Notes: generated by a model not told the origin, from the letters alone. A DNA stretch of 64,000 nt from CAVWCQ01 sp963753545 (GCA_963753545.1 CAVWCQ010000008.1:62001-126000), one strand, 5' to 3'; positions 8,799-18,280 are shown, counted from the first letter of the stretch. Program-made: numbers and translations.

Positions 8799-9344
8799 TC
8801 AAGGAGCGTACTTCACCCGGTAGACGATATCGTGCTCCCGCGCATGGTCGATGACCTTAAGACCGATGTTTTGACCTGCGCCGGCCTGATCGATGTGCTG
8901 GTGTTCGTATTCCATGGACGCGACGGTCTGTGTAAAGTCCGTGGAGTGGCCTTTTACATGGATCGTATCACCGGTTTTGAGAGAACCTTTGTTCAACTGT
9001 GCCACCGCGACGCCGAGGTGACTGTAATAGTGGGTAATAACGCCGATGGCCTCTTCATTTGGGGCGGGTTCTTCCACGGGAGGGACAGTTCCGGAAGGAG
9101 GGCCGGGCTTCACGAGAAAAGGTTTCTTGGAGAGAGCTTCTTTCGGGGCAGACCCGGCTGGGCTGACCGGCCTTTTCTTTACCACTTTACTGGTAGTTTT
9201 CTTTTTAACGATCTTTGCAGCTGTCTTTTTCTTTCCGGTTTTTTTAACGGGTTTCTTTTTCAGGGCTTTTTTCCCTGCAGATTTCTTTGTTACGGTCTTT
9301 CGGTTCTTTGCCGCTAACTTTTTCTTTGCCTTTTTATCAGTCAT
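8799..9344 (-). CDS. Lysine-rich protein with EF-Tu domain II-like barrel
   Basis: 181 residues. Residues ~1-75 are a histone-H1-like basic tail made of repeated KK, KAK and TKK motifs (MTDKKAKKKLAAKNRK). Residues ~105-180 are an EF-Tu domain II-type beta barrel: AVAQLNKGSLKTGDTIHVKG, then a GQNIGLKV loop and DIVYRV end. The barrel without a G domain suggests nucleic-acid or tRNA/ribosome contact (inference). The ATG at 9344 with GGGAG upstream is chosen over a longer reading to 9587 whose extra residues look non-coding. Confidence 0.75.
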   Translation of the reverse strand: MTDKKAKKKLAAKNRKTVTKKSAGKKALKKKPVKKTGKKKTAAKIVKKKTTSKVVKKRPVSPAGSAPKEALSKKPFLVKPGPPSGTVPPVEEPAPNEEAIGVITHYYSHLGVAVAQLNKGSLKTGDTIHVKGHSTDFTQTVASMEYEHQHIDQAGAGQNIGLKVIDHAREHDIVYRVKYAP

Positions 9345-9781
9345 ACGATTATCTCCCTGGAATACGTGCAGGCAGGCGAAGCAGTTGCCCTGCTTTAGAA
9401 CGTCAAAACGTATCCTGAAAAAATTGTAGCAAAACCATGATAAATTGCAAGAGGAAATGCATTGTGTCTGCAGTATTGAAAATGGTCCGAGGTCGTCAAC
9501 GTTGTTTTTTCGGTATGCTGAGCGGTATTGAGCATGGAATGAGCAAAAATACTCATTAAAATACGGATGATAGGTATTTGACCGCATCAGGGATATTCAT
9601 GCATTTTATACTTGTGCAGTTAATTGTTTAGGAATAGAAGGGGAAATCTCTGTGAAATTATTACATAATTATTTGTTTTGTGAGGAATAAATCAGTCGAG
9701 GCGGATCATAAACCGCTATCCAATGCAACTTCATATCAACAGAATATACATGGCATTGTAATTGCATTTTATATCAAATAC
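9345..9781. other. AT-rich intergenic stretch
   Basis: About 430 bp between the lysine-rich gene and a possible small gene. I see no convincing ORF, RNA or palindrome; it probably holds the upstream region of the lysine-rich gene. Confidence 0.4.
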
Positions 9782-9985
9782 ATGGACAACAATGACAGCA
9801 TAGACAAGACCAGTGAGCTTCATGCAAGTGAGGCGGCAATGACGGTCTTTTGCAAACTCTTTTCGGATAAGATAAGCAGGCATCTCTGCGACCTGCGGCG
9901 CCGGGAGCTTAGTGATCGTGAAATCTTCTCCTGTAAGGGTTGCATCGCTTTGAACAGTATGACCGGCAGCAAAAACAGTGCATGA
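9782..9985 (+). CDS. Possible small hypothetical protein (67 aa)
   Basis: Reads MDNNDSIDKTSELHASEAAM and later HLCDLRRRELSDREIFSCKG with a CKGC motif. No ribosome site is visible, and a longer GTG start at 9680 also lacks one. It is not recognised. Coding status rests only on length and a plausible amino acid mix. Confidence 0.3.
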   Translation: MDNNDSIDKTSELHASEAAMTVFCKLFSDKISRHLCDLRRRELSDREIFSCKGCIALNSMTGSKNSA

Positions 9986-10093
9986 TCCCTTTTCCTTCCT
10001 TCTTCTCTATCCGGTCTTTTCACGAACGTGAACGGATGATCCTCCAGAGAACCGCGTTATCATAGAAACGGCATTTGACACGGAGCCAGCCGA

Positions 10094-10645
10094 TCAGCGC
10101 TGGTGTGCCGGTGTTTTGTGTCTCAACCTGTCGTACAGCGCCATCTCCTGCCGATAAAGATCGATATTTCCCCGTTCCGCATAGATCAGGCCCAAGTACT
10201 GGTGGACATCGGGCTCAAGCGGATTCAGGTCACGTGCCCGGAGAAAGTATGCCAGAGCCTTGTTTCGATCCTTCAGCGTAGTGTAGTTGAGGACGCCGAG
10301 GTTGTAATAGGCGGTCGGATCGTCGGGCTGGTAGGATACGGCCCGCTCGTAGGCATCGATGGCCTTTTCGACCTGATTTGTCTTTTCAAATGCAAGTCCA
10401 AGATTGATATATATCTGCGGCTGATAGGGATTAAGCTCCAGAGACCTGCCGAGGACCATGAGCGCCCCGACTGGGTCTCCGTTCTCCAGCAGATGGAGAC
10501 CCCGTTCGTTGTAGGCACGCGCTTTCCGGGGAGACTTTTTAATGATGTCTTCCCACGTCCTTCCGTCATCATGCCATACCTCATTTCGTGTGAACGTGAC
10601 CGCCACGAGGGCCGCGAGCAGCGCCCAGGCCAGGTAGTTAATCAT
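10094..10645 (-). CDS. Membrane-anchored TPR protein
   Basis: 183 residues. The N-terminal helix (MINYLAWALLAALVAVTF) anchors it, and residues ~40-170 form three to four TPR units (AYNERGLHLLENGDPVGALM; IYINLGLAFEKTNQVEKAID; AYYNLGVLNYTTLKDRNKAL). The role is probably scaffolding of an envelope complex; no partner can be named from context. Confidence 0.75.
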   Translation of the reverse strand: MINYLAWALLAALVAVTFTRNEVWHDDGRTWEDIIKKSPRKARAYNERGLHLLENGDPVGALMVLGRSLELNPYQPQIYINLGLAFEKTNQVEKAIDAYERAVSYQPDDPTAYYNLGVLNYTTLKDRNKALAYFLRARDLNPLEPDVHQYLGLIYAERGNIDLYRQEMALYDRLRHKTPAHQR

Positions 10646-10850
10646 GCCATCGTTGTATCATATTTCCGGGGAAAGAACAAGATAAGTACGTTACGGGAGA
10701 ATAATATGCCCGTCACCAGCTTGTTAATTCTGCTCCGGACCGGATCGCCGCTCAAACCGCTCGTGCGCTTCGCGCGAGTCGATGGAAGAACAATGCGTTC
10801 ACTGTTTCCGGTTGACGGAACGCGGCCGATGGATTATGATTGCCACGATC

Positions 10851-11876
10851 ATGAGGATACTCTTTGTGAAACTATCGGCCATCGGCGACGTGGTTCAGAC
10901 CCTGCCGGCGCTCGAGGCCGTCAAGAAGGCTTTCCCCGGGAGCGAGATCGACTGGGTCGTCGAAGAGGCTGCGGCGGACATCCTCGAAGGTCATCCGCTC
11001 ATTGACCGTTTGCTGGTAAGCCGCAGAAAATCGTGGACACGCATGCTTTGCAGCCCCCTGACGTTTGCGCAGGCGATTTGGGAAATATCCGGATTTCTTC
11101 GCCAACTGCGCAAGCGTCGGTACGACATCGCTATCGATTTCCAGGGTCTCCTTAAAAGCGGCATTATCATCGGCGCGTCTCGGGCGAAGCGGAAGATCGG
11201 CTTTGACAGAACGCGGGAGCTATCCTATATGTTCCTGAACGAATGCCTTCCCGCATATGACAGGGAGAAACATGCCCTGGAGCGGTATCTCGATGTAGCG
11301 CGCTATCTGGGCGCCGACGATCCCTCACCCACCTGCACCCTGCCCATCGAGCGGGAACGCGCGGTCATGGGGGAGCGAATAAAAGTTCTGGTGAAGAATG
11401 GACGCAGGCTGATCGTTATAAATCCCGTGGCGCGATGGAAGACCAAACTCTGGGATGAGAAGAAATTCGCCCTGCTGGCAGACCGTCTGGTCAACGAACG
11501 GCGCGCCGTGGTGATCTTTACGGGGAGCCCTGATGACCGGATGATCACCGAAAGGATACGGGGCATGATGCGGGAAGATTCGGTGAACTGGGCAGGGGAG
11601 ACGACGCTTCGGGAACTTGCCGCCCTGGCCTCGCTGGCGGATCTGTTCATTACCACGGACACAGGTCCCATGCATCTGGCTGCAGCCGCAGGCGCCAGGG
11701 TTGTGGCGCTCTTCGGTCCGACAGCGCCCTGGCGGACCGGCCCCTACGGCCCCGGCCATGGGGTGGTCAGAAAGGGTATGGACTGTTCACCCTGTTTTCG
11801 GCGCACCTGTGACATTGGAGTCCGGTGCATGGAGGAGATAACGGTCGAGGATGTGATGAAACAGGTAGGGGGCTAA
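10851..11876 (+). CDS. Lipopolysaccharide heptosyltransferase, GT9
   Basis: Transfers heptose from ADP-heptose to the LPS inner core at the cytoplasmic face of the inner membrane. The N-terminal motif MRILFVKLSAIGDVVQTLPA and the C-terminal nucleotide-sugar site TDTGPMHLAAAAGARVVALF are diagnostic of the WaaC/WaaF/RfaQ family; about 341 residues. Two closely spaced ATGs (10836 and 10851) are possible; the second matches the family N terminus. An LPS gene implies a diderm outer membrane, at odds with the right part of the window. Confidence 0.9.
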   Translation: MRILFVKLSAIGDVVQTLPALEAVKKAFPGSEIDWVVEEAAADILEGHPLIDRLLVSRRKSWTRMLCSPLTFAQAIWEISGFLRQLRKRRYDIAIDFQGLLKSGIIIGASRAKRKIGFDRTRELSYMFLNECLPAYDREKHALERYLDVARYLGADDPSPTCTLPIERERAVMGERIKVLVKNGRRLIVINPVARWKTKLWDEKKFALLADRLVNERRAVVIFTGSPDDRMITERIRGMMREDSVNWAGETTLRELAALASLADLFITTDTGPMHLAAAAGARVVALFGPTAPWRTGPYGPGHGVVRKGMDCSPCFRRTCDIGVRCMEEITVEDVMKQVGG

Positions 11877-11980
11877 GAAACTATTCGGAATTCAATATTC
11901 GAGATCTAATAGCTGAGGCATTCAAACGTCAACCTGAGCGTGTGATCTTATAATGTGTTGGATCTTGAATCTTGAATCCA

Positions 11981-12090
11981 GGAGCGAGCGCATTCCCCGT
12001 AGCTTGCTGCGGGGTTAGCGAGCGATTAGAATAAATAGTACATCCTTGAGGATCGAAGATTCCCTGCAGCTTGCTGCAGGGAGCTTCAAT
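11981..12090 (+). repeat. REP-like two-hairpin repeat, copy B
   Basis: GGAGCGAGCGCATTCCCCG leads a CCCCGTAGCTTGCTGCGGGG hairpin. After a ~40-base linker comes the perfect inverted repeat TCCCTGCAGC-TT-GCTGCAGGGA. It shares most of its length with copy A at 8616-8709, in the opposite orientation. It lies between the convergent heptosyltransferase and the next gene. Confidence 0.85.
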
Positions 12091-12094
12091 TATT

Positions 12095-12541
12095 TTATCT
12101 CTGCATCTCGACGGTCCTATTGATGTAGCGGATCAACTGGTCGAGGGGCAGCCTGCGGTCGTCAAGCGCCCAGAAATAGAACTCATCCAGGGAGGTAAAG
12201 GGTCCGAAGGAAGCCAGGTGTGAGACAAGGGCGGATTGCGCCGCATTGTCTGCGATCACCTGTCCCTCATCCACGATGCGGCTGAGAAGGGCGGGGAAGG
12301 CAATGAGCCAGGAGGAGTATCGTTTCGGGTCCTCCCGATGTATCTTCTTCTTGATGAGGTTCAGCACCAGGTGGTACAGGCTGTCCTGATCGCCGATCAT
12401 GTGCTCCGGCTCCATGAGGATCGAGTGCATCCCGATGGACTGGATGATCTCGGCATACTTGCCGTGCTCAAAAAGTTCATTGATCGTGGTCCTGAGAGAC
12501 TCCAGCTTTTCCACGCTTGATACAGTTACCAGTTCCGGCAT
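12095..12541 (-). CDS. Hypothetical helical protein (148 aa)
   Basis: Not recognised. The sequence is fully helical in appearance with no signal peptide, membrane helix or cysteine. It starts MPELVTVSSVEKLESLRTT and ends DQLIRYINRTVEMQR. The ATG at 12541 has a GGGAGG ribosome site 8 bases upstream, which supports real coding. It is divergent from ihfA. Confidence 0.7.
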   Translation of the reverse strand: MPELVTVSSVEKLESLRTTINELFEHGKYAEIIQSIGMHSILMEPEHMIGDQDSLYHLVLNLIKKKIHREDPKRYSSWLIAFPALLSRIVDEGQVIADNAAQSALVSHLASFGPFTSLDEFYFWALDDRRLPLDQLIRYINRTVEMQR

Positions 12542-12665
12542 CGTGTTTCCTCCCTGCGTCAGGATATTCCAAACGGGACAATACTATAATAATTCGACAG
12601 AGGAGGCAAGACAATTATTAATCTTCCTCCCTGCAGTCTCCGTTCCTGTGTGGTGCAAATTCCCC

Positions 12666-12694
12666 TTGACTTTGAAACAGTTATCTTCTATAGT
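12666..12694 (+). promoter_or_regulatory. ihfA promoter
   Basis: TTGACT (12666-12671), a 17-base spacer and TATAGT (12689-12694), followed by CAGGAGGTG just before the ATG at 12717. Confidence 0.7.
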
Positions 12695-12716
12695 ATCGCA
12701 CGTTCAGGAGGTGCAT

Positions 12717-13031
12717 ATGACCAAAGCAGACATCATCTCAGACGTTTTTGACAAGGTCGGACTGCCGAAGCAGGACGCCGAAGAGCTGGTGGAGATGATT
12801 CTGGATACCGTAAAGCAGACGCTGAAACAGAGCGAAACGGTGAAGCTCTCCGGGTTCGGGAACTTCGTGGTGCGGAAAAAACGTTCGCGAAAAGGACGCA
12901 ATCCCAAAACAGGCCAGGAGATCGAGATCACACCTCGCAGCGTCGTGAGCTTCCGGCCGAGCATGATATTCAAGGAACATGTCATTGAGTCAACAGAATC
13001 AACAGCCTCCGCAGTCCCGACAGCCGAGTAA
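12717..13031 (+). CDS. ihfA: Integration host factor alpha subunit
   Basis: DNA-bending HU/IHF protein of 104 residues. It starts MTKADIISDVFDKVGLPKQD, has the beta-arm signature SGFGNFVVRKKRSRKGRNP, and ends in an acidic/Ser tail. An upstream-extended reading from 12399 exists, but the ATG at 12717 has an AGGAGG and the usual family N terminus. Its 3' end overlaps merR by 53 bases, an arrangement common downstream of pheT in Desulfobacterota and relatives (recalled, not checked). Confidence 0.92.
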   Translation: MTKADIISDVFDKVGLPKQDAEELVEMILDTVKQTLKQSETVKLSGFGNFVVRKKRSRKGRNPKTGQEIEITPRSVVSFRPSMIFKEHVIESTESTASAVPTAE

Positions 13032-13326
13032 GCTTTTCTACCGGATCGGGGAGGTGAGCAGGATCTCGGGCCTCGAACCCTATGTTTTACGATACTGGGA
13101 GACGGAGTTTCCCCATCTCAGGCCGGAAAAAAGAAAATCAGGTCAGCGTCTCTACACCAAGAAGGACCTCGATAACATCCTCCAGGTAAAGCAGCTTCTC
13201 TACCAGTCCGGCTATACCATCTCAGGCGCAAAAAAGAAACTGAGGGGCAGGTCCGGACAGGACAAGGATGACCTTCTCGAATCGACGAAGAAAGAGATCA
13301 GGGAGATCCTGGAACTACTGAAATAG
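12979..13326 (+). CDS. MerR-family regulator
   Basis: 115 residues. Winged helix-turn-helix FYRIGEVSRISGLEPYVLRY followed by the WETEFPHLRPEKRKSGQRLY wing, then a short helix (DNILQVKQLLYQSGYTISGA) and no ligand domain. It overlaps the ihfA 3' end in another frame and is probably translated by coupling. Confidence 0.88.
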   Translation: MSLSQQNQQPPQSRQPSKLFYRIGEVSRISGLEPYVLRYWETEFPHLRPEKRKSGQRLYTKKDLDNILQVKQLLYQSGYTISGAKKKLRGRSGQDKDDLLESTKKEIREILELLK

Positions 13327-13440
13327 AAGTACCGGAGAGGCGCTGAAGGTTTGATACCTCACGATTCATCATACGAACGCGCGTCTTTCGTTTTCCTGAG
13401 ATTTGCTGATTCAGTCTTGTTGTTTGTTGATAATTTATTT

Positions 13441-13517
13441 CGGGGTGTGGCGCAGCCTGGTAGCGCACTCGCTTGGGGTGCGAGTGGTCGGCCGTTCAAA
13501 TCGGCTCACCCCGACCA
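13441..13517 (+). tRNA. tRNA-Pro(GGG)
   Basis: 77 nt. The acceptor stem CGGGGTG pairs perfectly with CACCCCG, the anticodon stem is CTCGC/GCGAG around loop TTGGGGT (anticodon GGG), the T arm has TTCAAAT, and CCA is encoded at 13515-13517. Confidence 0.93.
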
Positions 13518-13525
13518 TTGTACAA

Positions 13526-13559
13526 AGCCGTAACTCTTATGAGTTACGGCTTTTTTTTT
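13526..13559 (+). terminator. Intrinsic terminator after tRNA-Pro
   Basis: Perfect 11-bp stem AGCCGTAACTC / GAGTTACGGCT with a TTAT loop, followed by nine T. Confidence 0.92.
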
Positions 13560-13682
13560 CTGAATCCATACCCGTGAAAATACCCGGAAGAAAAGCACTT
13601 TTTCCTTTGACTGGAAGATCATGAATATGTTATAAATACCTGTCAATATTAGAAGAAAATAGTATTCCAGGGTCCTATCTGC

Positions 13683-14241
13683 GTGACGGTAAATAATATA
13701 AAGAGAGAGCACGGAGCAAGAAAAGACACTATAGTCACAATTTTATGTATGCTTGGCATTCTCGCAGGGCTCGGTTCAAGCTTCGTTTCAGCAGAAAAGC
13801 AGGAAGGAAACACAAAAAAGCCGCTTTTTGAGCTTTATGAGAAGACCATCATTGATAATAAGGCCAGGCTCATGTGGACGTTGAACGGAGATCTGGCTGA
13901 ACAGGCCGTTTCCTGGAATGGGGCCTTAGAATATATTGACAGCCTGAACCGCGGTGTCTATGGGGGGTATAAGAACTGGAGACTGCCCTCATCGGGAAGA
14001 ACTGAAGACCCTGGTAGAGCATGTGAAGAAGCAGGGATTCGGCAGCGATCGGCTCGGGACCGTGGCGGCAGGAATGCATACGCTGGGCATGAAGAACATC
14101 AAAGATGAAGAGTACTGGACCTCAACGGAAAACATTTATGACTCCGGAGAAGCGTGGTTCGTCAATATGAAAAATGGCAGCGTCGGGACTGGAATGAAGA
14201 CGCTTTATTTTCTCGTACTGCCGGTTCGTTCCCTGCCATAA
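13683..14241 (+). CDS. Exported DUF1566 (Lcl C-terminal-like) protein, frameshifted
   Basis: A signal peptide (TIVTILCMLGILAGLG...SSFVSA) is followed by a DUF1566 domain: LMWTLNGDLAEQAVSWNGAL, KNWRLPS, EELKTLVEHVKKQG and YWTSTENIYDSGEAWFVNM. One extra base near 13995 splits it in the WRLPSREELKTL motif. The fold resembles sulfatase-modifying/C-type-lectin-like surfaces. The start is GTG at 13683. Confidence 0.75.
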
Positions 14242-14328
14242 ACGTCCGCGGCGGGGTGATTCGATCATGTGTCTGATACTGGGCAATGGACAGGAAGTTC
14301 TGCCGGGGGAGGTATCTCATGGTGGTAT

Positions 14329-15540
14329 ATGGGATGTTTGCAAAGACCATGTGTCGTAGAACGGTATCGCTTTATCGCGTTGCTGTGTACACTCGTTCTT
14401 TCTGCTGGTTTCCCGCCTATTGCGTCGGGGCAGGACCAGTTTGTCGGTAACGTAAAACTGGTGGAGAGCGGGGACGCTGCACAGCACCCGCACATCGTCC
14501 GCATCGGCTATTCTGCGCTCGTTGATGTGAAACCCGGCGACGCTGTTTTCCTGGGGGACACCGTGAAGACCGGAGAGGATATGAGGGCCCAGATCCAGCT
14601 GTCGGACGGCTCGATCGTTACCGTCGCGCCGAATTCGAGCATTCAGATGAAAGGCCATCTTGTCGACCGAGAACAGGGTGTCCGTAATTCAGTGATGAAG
14701 GCGTTGAAGGGGACGATCCGCTTCGTGATCTCAAAGGTGTTCAGGCCTCATGCCGCGGGAAGCGAGATAAAATGGAAGGACTCGAACGTCACCATCGAGA
14801 CCCAGAACGCCGTTGCCGGCGTGCGGGGTACCGACCTCGTGGTGACCAGCGGAGAGCACGACACGGAGATAGCTGTTTTCGAAGGCGCCGTAAGCGTCAG
14901 AAGCTCTTCTTCCTCAGTTAATGGCGCCATCATGCTTGGCGCCGACCAGGTAACCTCCGTAGAAAAAGGCAAATCACCCCAACCTGGCATAGCGTTGTCG
15001 CCCGCTCACAAGGAATCCCTCAACCGTCAGACCACACTGATCAATCCGAGATCGACGGCAAATGGCGCAGAACGGCAAGTCCCCGAAAAAGACTTGCAAA
15101 ATATAATGACAAGGACGTCGCGCGAGACCTGGCCGAGGGGATCAGTCTGGGCGCGGTCATCGACAAGGCAGTAGAGTCGGGGATGCCGATCGAGCAGGTC
15201 GTTACAGCCATGCTCGATGCTGGCGTGAATCCTTCGAATGTGGTCTATACGGCGATCACGGAAGGCTATTCGGCCAAGACGGTCGTTGCCGCCGCTATCG
15301 AGCAGGGGGCGCCGTTGAGCGTGGTGGCGGCTGCTGCGATCGGCGCGGGAGCGGACAAGAAGGTCGTTATTTCGGGCGCCATGGATGCCGGCGCGCCGCC
15401 TGCCGCGATCGCGACTGCAATCGCCAACGGTACCGCGTCCGGCGCGCCGGTCTACGGGACATCGCTTCCCCTGAGTTCCACGCCGTCTGCATTGATACCC
15501 GCCCCGACGACGGTCATCAGCGGGGGAGGCGGAGGCCCCC
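14329..15540 (+). CDS. FecR-domain exported protein, frameshifted and cut at the junction
   Basis: A signal peptide (FIALLCTLVLSAGFPPIASG) is followed by a FecR domain (AVFLGDTVKTGEDMRAQIQL; NAVAGVRGTDLVV). The tail holds Ala-rich repeats with recurring A-x-x-x-GA steps (AAIEQGAPLSVVAAAAIGAG). A one-base shift near 15100 separates the FecR half from the repeat tail; corrected it reads NDKDVARDLAEGISLGAVID. The end after VISGGGGG is foreign sequence. A better ribosome site (GGGGGAGG) precedes an ATG at 14319 in another frame, so a further shift near the start is possible. Confidence 0.75.
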
Positions 15541-15548
15541 GGCCCATC
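15525..15548. other. Probable chimeric junction
   Basis: Left of here the plus strand reads a FecR protein tail (TTVISGGGGG). From here rightward the minus strand reads a dehydrogenase that breaks after IFYMGTEMGRG, exactly where the family continues with a helix. Gene content and repeat families differ on the two sides. The GC-rich palindrome GGGGGAGGCGGAGGCCCCC sits at the joint. Confidence 0.7.
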
Positions 15549-16018
15549 TCTGTCCCCATATAAAAAATCGTGCTGCCGATCTGGTCCAACAGGGGCCGCG
15601 CTGTCTCAAATGCCGCCTGAGCGCCGCCCACCAGTACGGTCAGCGCGCCCTTTGACGCCGGGATCACGCTGCCCAGGACAGGCGCTTCCAGATACGCCGC
15701 GCCGTGTTCGCGCGCCCATGCCTCGAAGCGAACTACAGGCTCGAAATGGTTGGTCGTCGTGTCGATTATGATCTTGCCCGTGCAGTCACCCGCCAGCAAA
15801 CCGCCCAACACTTCTTCCACCGCGCCGCTGTCACGCAAATTCAGGACGACAACCGGAACCTGCGCCATCACCTCGGCGGGACTCTGCATCACCGGGACGC
15901 CTAAATCCGCCGCTTTTTCGGCGGTGCGGTTCCAGACGACGAGTTCCACACCCTGTTCGATCAAGTGCCGGGCCATCGTTTTGCCCAGCACACCCAACCC
16001 GATAAATCCTGCTTTCAA
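15540..16018 (-). CDS. NAD-binding beta-hydroxyacid dehydrogenase, C terminus missing
   Basis: Rossmann N domain of the 6-phosphogluconate/3-hydroxyisobutyrate dehydrogenase family: AGFIGLGVLGKTMARHLIEQ, VVWNRTAEKAA, DTTTNHFEP and the substrate motif YLEAPVLGS. It lacks the C-terminal helical half with the catalytic Lys because the sequence switches at the junction. The likely start is TTG at 16018, where family alignment begins, with GGAGGG upstream. Confidence 0.8.
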
Positions 16019-16062
16019 TGGTGGTTCCCTCCGACATAAGAGCAAAACAGTATCTCACCGCA

Positions 16063-16396
16063 AAGCAACATCATGAAAATAGACGTTTCCTGCCGCGTCG
16101 CCTAGGGTTAAAACCCGTAGGCTATTGAAGGAAAAAGTCCACTGAAGTGGACTCTTTGCAGCCCCTTCAGCGGGCTTACAAGCTTCTCAGCTAGGCCCAG
16201 GTTTTAACCTGGGACGTAAAAATCGCACAGCAACTATTTTTCGCCAAGCAACATCATGAAAATAGACGTTTGCTGCCGCGTCGCCTAGGGTTAAAACCCG
16301 TAGGCTATGAAGGAAAAAGTCCACTGAAGTGGACTTTTTGCAGCCCCTTCAGCGGGCTTCCAGGCCTTTCTCCTAGCCCTAGAATTTATTCTAGGG
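16063..16396. repeat. Two tandem copies of dispersed repeat family 1
   Basis: A ~183-bp unit starting AAGCAACATCATGAAAATAG occurs at 16063 and again at 16246. The core (16101-16213 and 16284-16396) opens with CCTAGGGTTAAAACCCGTAGG, contains AAGTCCACTGAAGTGGACT and CCCTTCAGCGGG hairpins, and closes with a mirrored hairpin (CCCAGGTTTTAACCTGGG in copy 1, CCCTAGAATTTATTCTAGGG in copy 2). A third copy, inverted, is at 23587-23697. Confidence 0.9.
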
Positions 16397-16487
16397 TGAT
16401 GTGAAGCGCATCACGCTATTCTCTGCGGAGAGCGGGGATAATGCGAAAAAATATGACCTTCTCTCCACTGCTCAGACGGAACAAGGG

Positions 16488-18203
16488 CTACATCGCCGCG
16501 TGCATGGCATCCAACAGTTGCCCGCTGCGCACGATCTCGATCATGCGGTCAATGTACGGGCGCAGCGCCACATCATGATCAGCGGAGCCAGCGTATAGCC
16601 CGGCTCGATTTCCACTGTGCGCAGAAAATCCAGGATCGTCTGCGTACCCCGTCCCAGCCGCGCGGCGGGTTCCATTTGCAGCCGCAGTTCGAGCGCCTGA
16701 TAGGCGCACAGCAATTCTATCCCCACAACCGCCTGCGTATTGGCTACGATTTGCGCGGCAGTGCGGGCGGCGATGGTGCTCATGCTGACATGATCCTCGC
16801 GGTTGGCGCTGCTGGGGATGCTGTCCACGCTGGCAGGATGGGCCAGTATCTTGTTCTCACTGACCAGCGACGCTGCCGTATACTGGGCCATCATCAGGCC
16901 GTTATTCAGACCCTCTTCGCCGGGCGGATCGATCACCAGGAACGGCGGCAAACCTCGGTTGAGCCGGGCATCGGTCAGCAGGAAGATACGCCGCTCGGTC
17001 AGGCTGGCAAGGTCTGCCAGGGCGATTTTCATGAAGTCCATCACATAACCAACGGGCGCGCCGTGAAAATTACCGCCTGACACGGCCTTGATTTCGCGCG
17101 GCAGACTGGCCGGGCCTTCGTCGTCCATGAAGATCAGCGGGTTATCCGTCGCTGCGTTGATCTCGCGGGTCAGCACATCGCGCACATAGCCGAGCGTATC
17201 GAGGACCGCGCCCATCACGACCGGGGCGGCGCGCAGGCTGTAGGGGTCCTGCGGGGGGCCGTTTTGCGGATCGGTGTCCACGTTGAAATCGCCGCGCACC
17301 AGGGTGCTGCCCACGAGCAGTTTATAGATGAAGGATGCCACCCGCGCCTGACCGTCATGGCCGCGCACCGCGTGCAGATGGGGCAGGAAGGCATCGCGGA
17401 AGCCGCACAGCGCTTCCAACGAAAGCGCCAGGGACAATTCCGCGTTGGCCAGCAGCCGGGTCGCGTCGTGCCACGCCAGCAGGCCGATTGCTGCGCTTGC
17501 CGCCGTGCCGTTGATCAGGGCAACCCCTTCCTTTGCGCCCAACACAATACGCGGGATACCCGCCGCATCCATCGCCGCCGAGCCGTCCATCAGTTCACCG
17601 TTGTAATACGCCTTTCCGCTTGAGCCGGGATGCGGCTGTTCGTCGGGCACAGGCGCGCTAAGCACCAGGGCGAGATGCGACAGCGGGGCCAGATCCCCGC
17701 GATGCGCCGAGCGATCCCTGGGCAGGCATGGCGGGAAGTACACCTTCATTCAGCATATCGACCAGCGTATCGATGATCTCACGCCGCACGCCGCTGTAAC
17801 CCTGCGCCAGCGTGTGCGCCCGGATCAGCATCGTCGCCCGCACGACATCGAGAGGCAGATAATCGCCGACGCCCACCGCATGACTGAGCAGCAGATTGCG
17901 GCTGAGCAGAGCCGCTTCGGATTTTTTGCGGAAGATCGCGCGCCCGGCATTGTCGCCAAAGCCTGTATTGACGCCGTAGATCACGCGCGGCAACTCAGAG
18001 GTTTCGATCTCGTCCATCATGTGCCGAACCCACGCCGCGCTGCGTTCGACGCGCTCCAAGCGGGCGGCGAGTTCCGTGCCGGGCCGGGCGACAGTGGGCA
18101 TCGGTTGGACGCGCCGGTTATGGCGGGCGACACGGACCACATCGGCAATAGTCAGAGGTGCGTGCCCCAACAGCAGTGGGCCGGATTGAGAGGAAGAAGT
18201 CAC
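16488..18203 (-). CDS. hutH: Histidine/aromatic ammonia-lyase, frameshifted
   Basis: Deaminates histidine to urocanate with the MIO cofactor. YGVNTGFGDNAGRAIF carries the catalytic Tyr, and PAQGSLGAS-GDLAPLSH contains the Ala-Ser-Gly that cyclises to MIO. The DNA has an extra C exactly there, near 17707, breaking the frame. A second shift near 16590 restores an ending DRMIEIVRSGQLLDAMH. The start is GTG at 18203 (TSSSQSGPLLLG). About 565 residues once corrected, a little long for HutH. Other aromatic amino acid lyases are possible, and no other hut gene is nearby. Confidence 0.8.
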
Positions 18204-18280
18204 AATTATTTGCCTTTCCGTAATTCTAATGGCTGTTATGAACTTTTCGAGCTGTCCCATAAAGATACGCTGAAAAATAA

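Noticed and set aside
12399..12716. Upstream extension of the IHF alpha reading frame
   Set aside because: The added ~106 residues do not match the family, run across the divergent gene's 5' region, and the ATG at 12717 has promoter and ribosome site.
16063..16396. Tandem repeats considered as a CRISPR array
   Set aside because: Only two long units with no short regular repeats, no variable spacers and no cas genes nearby.
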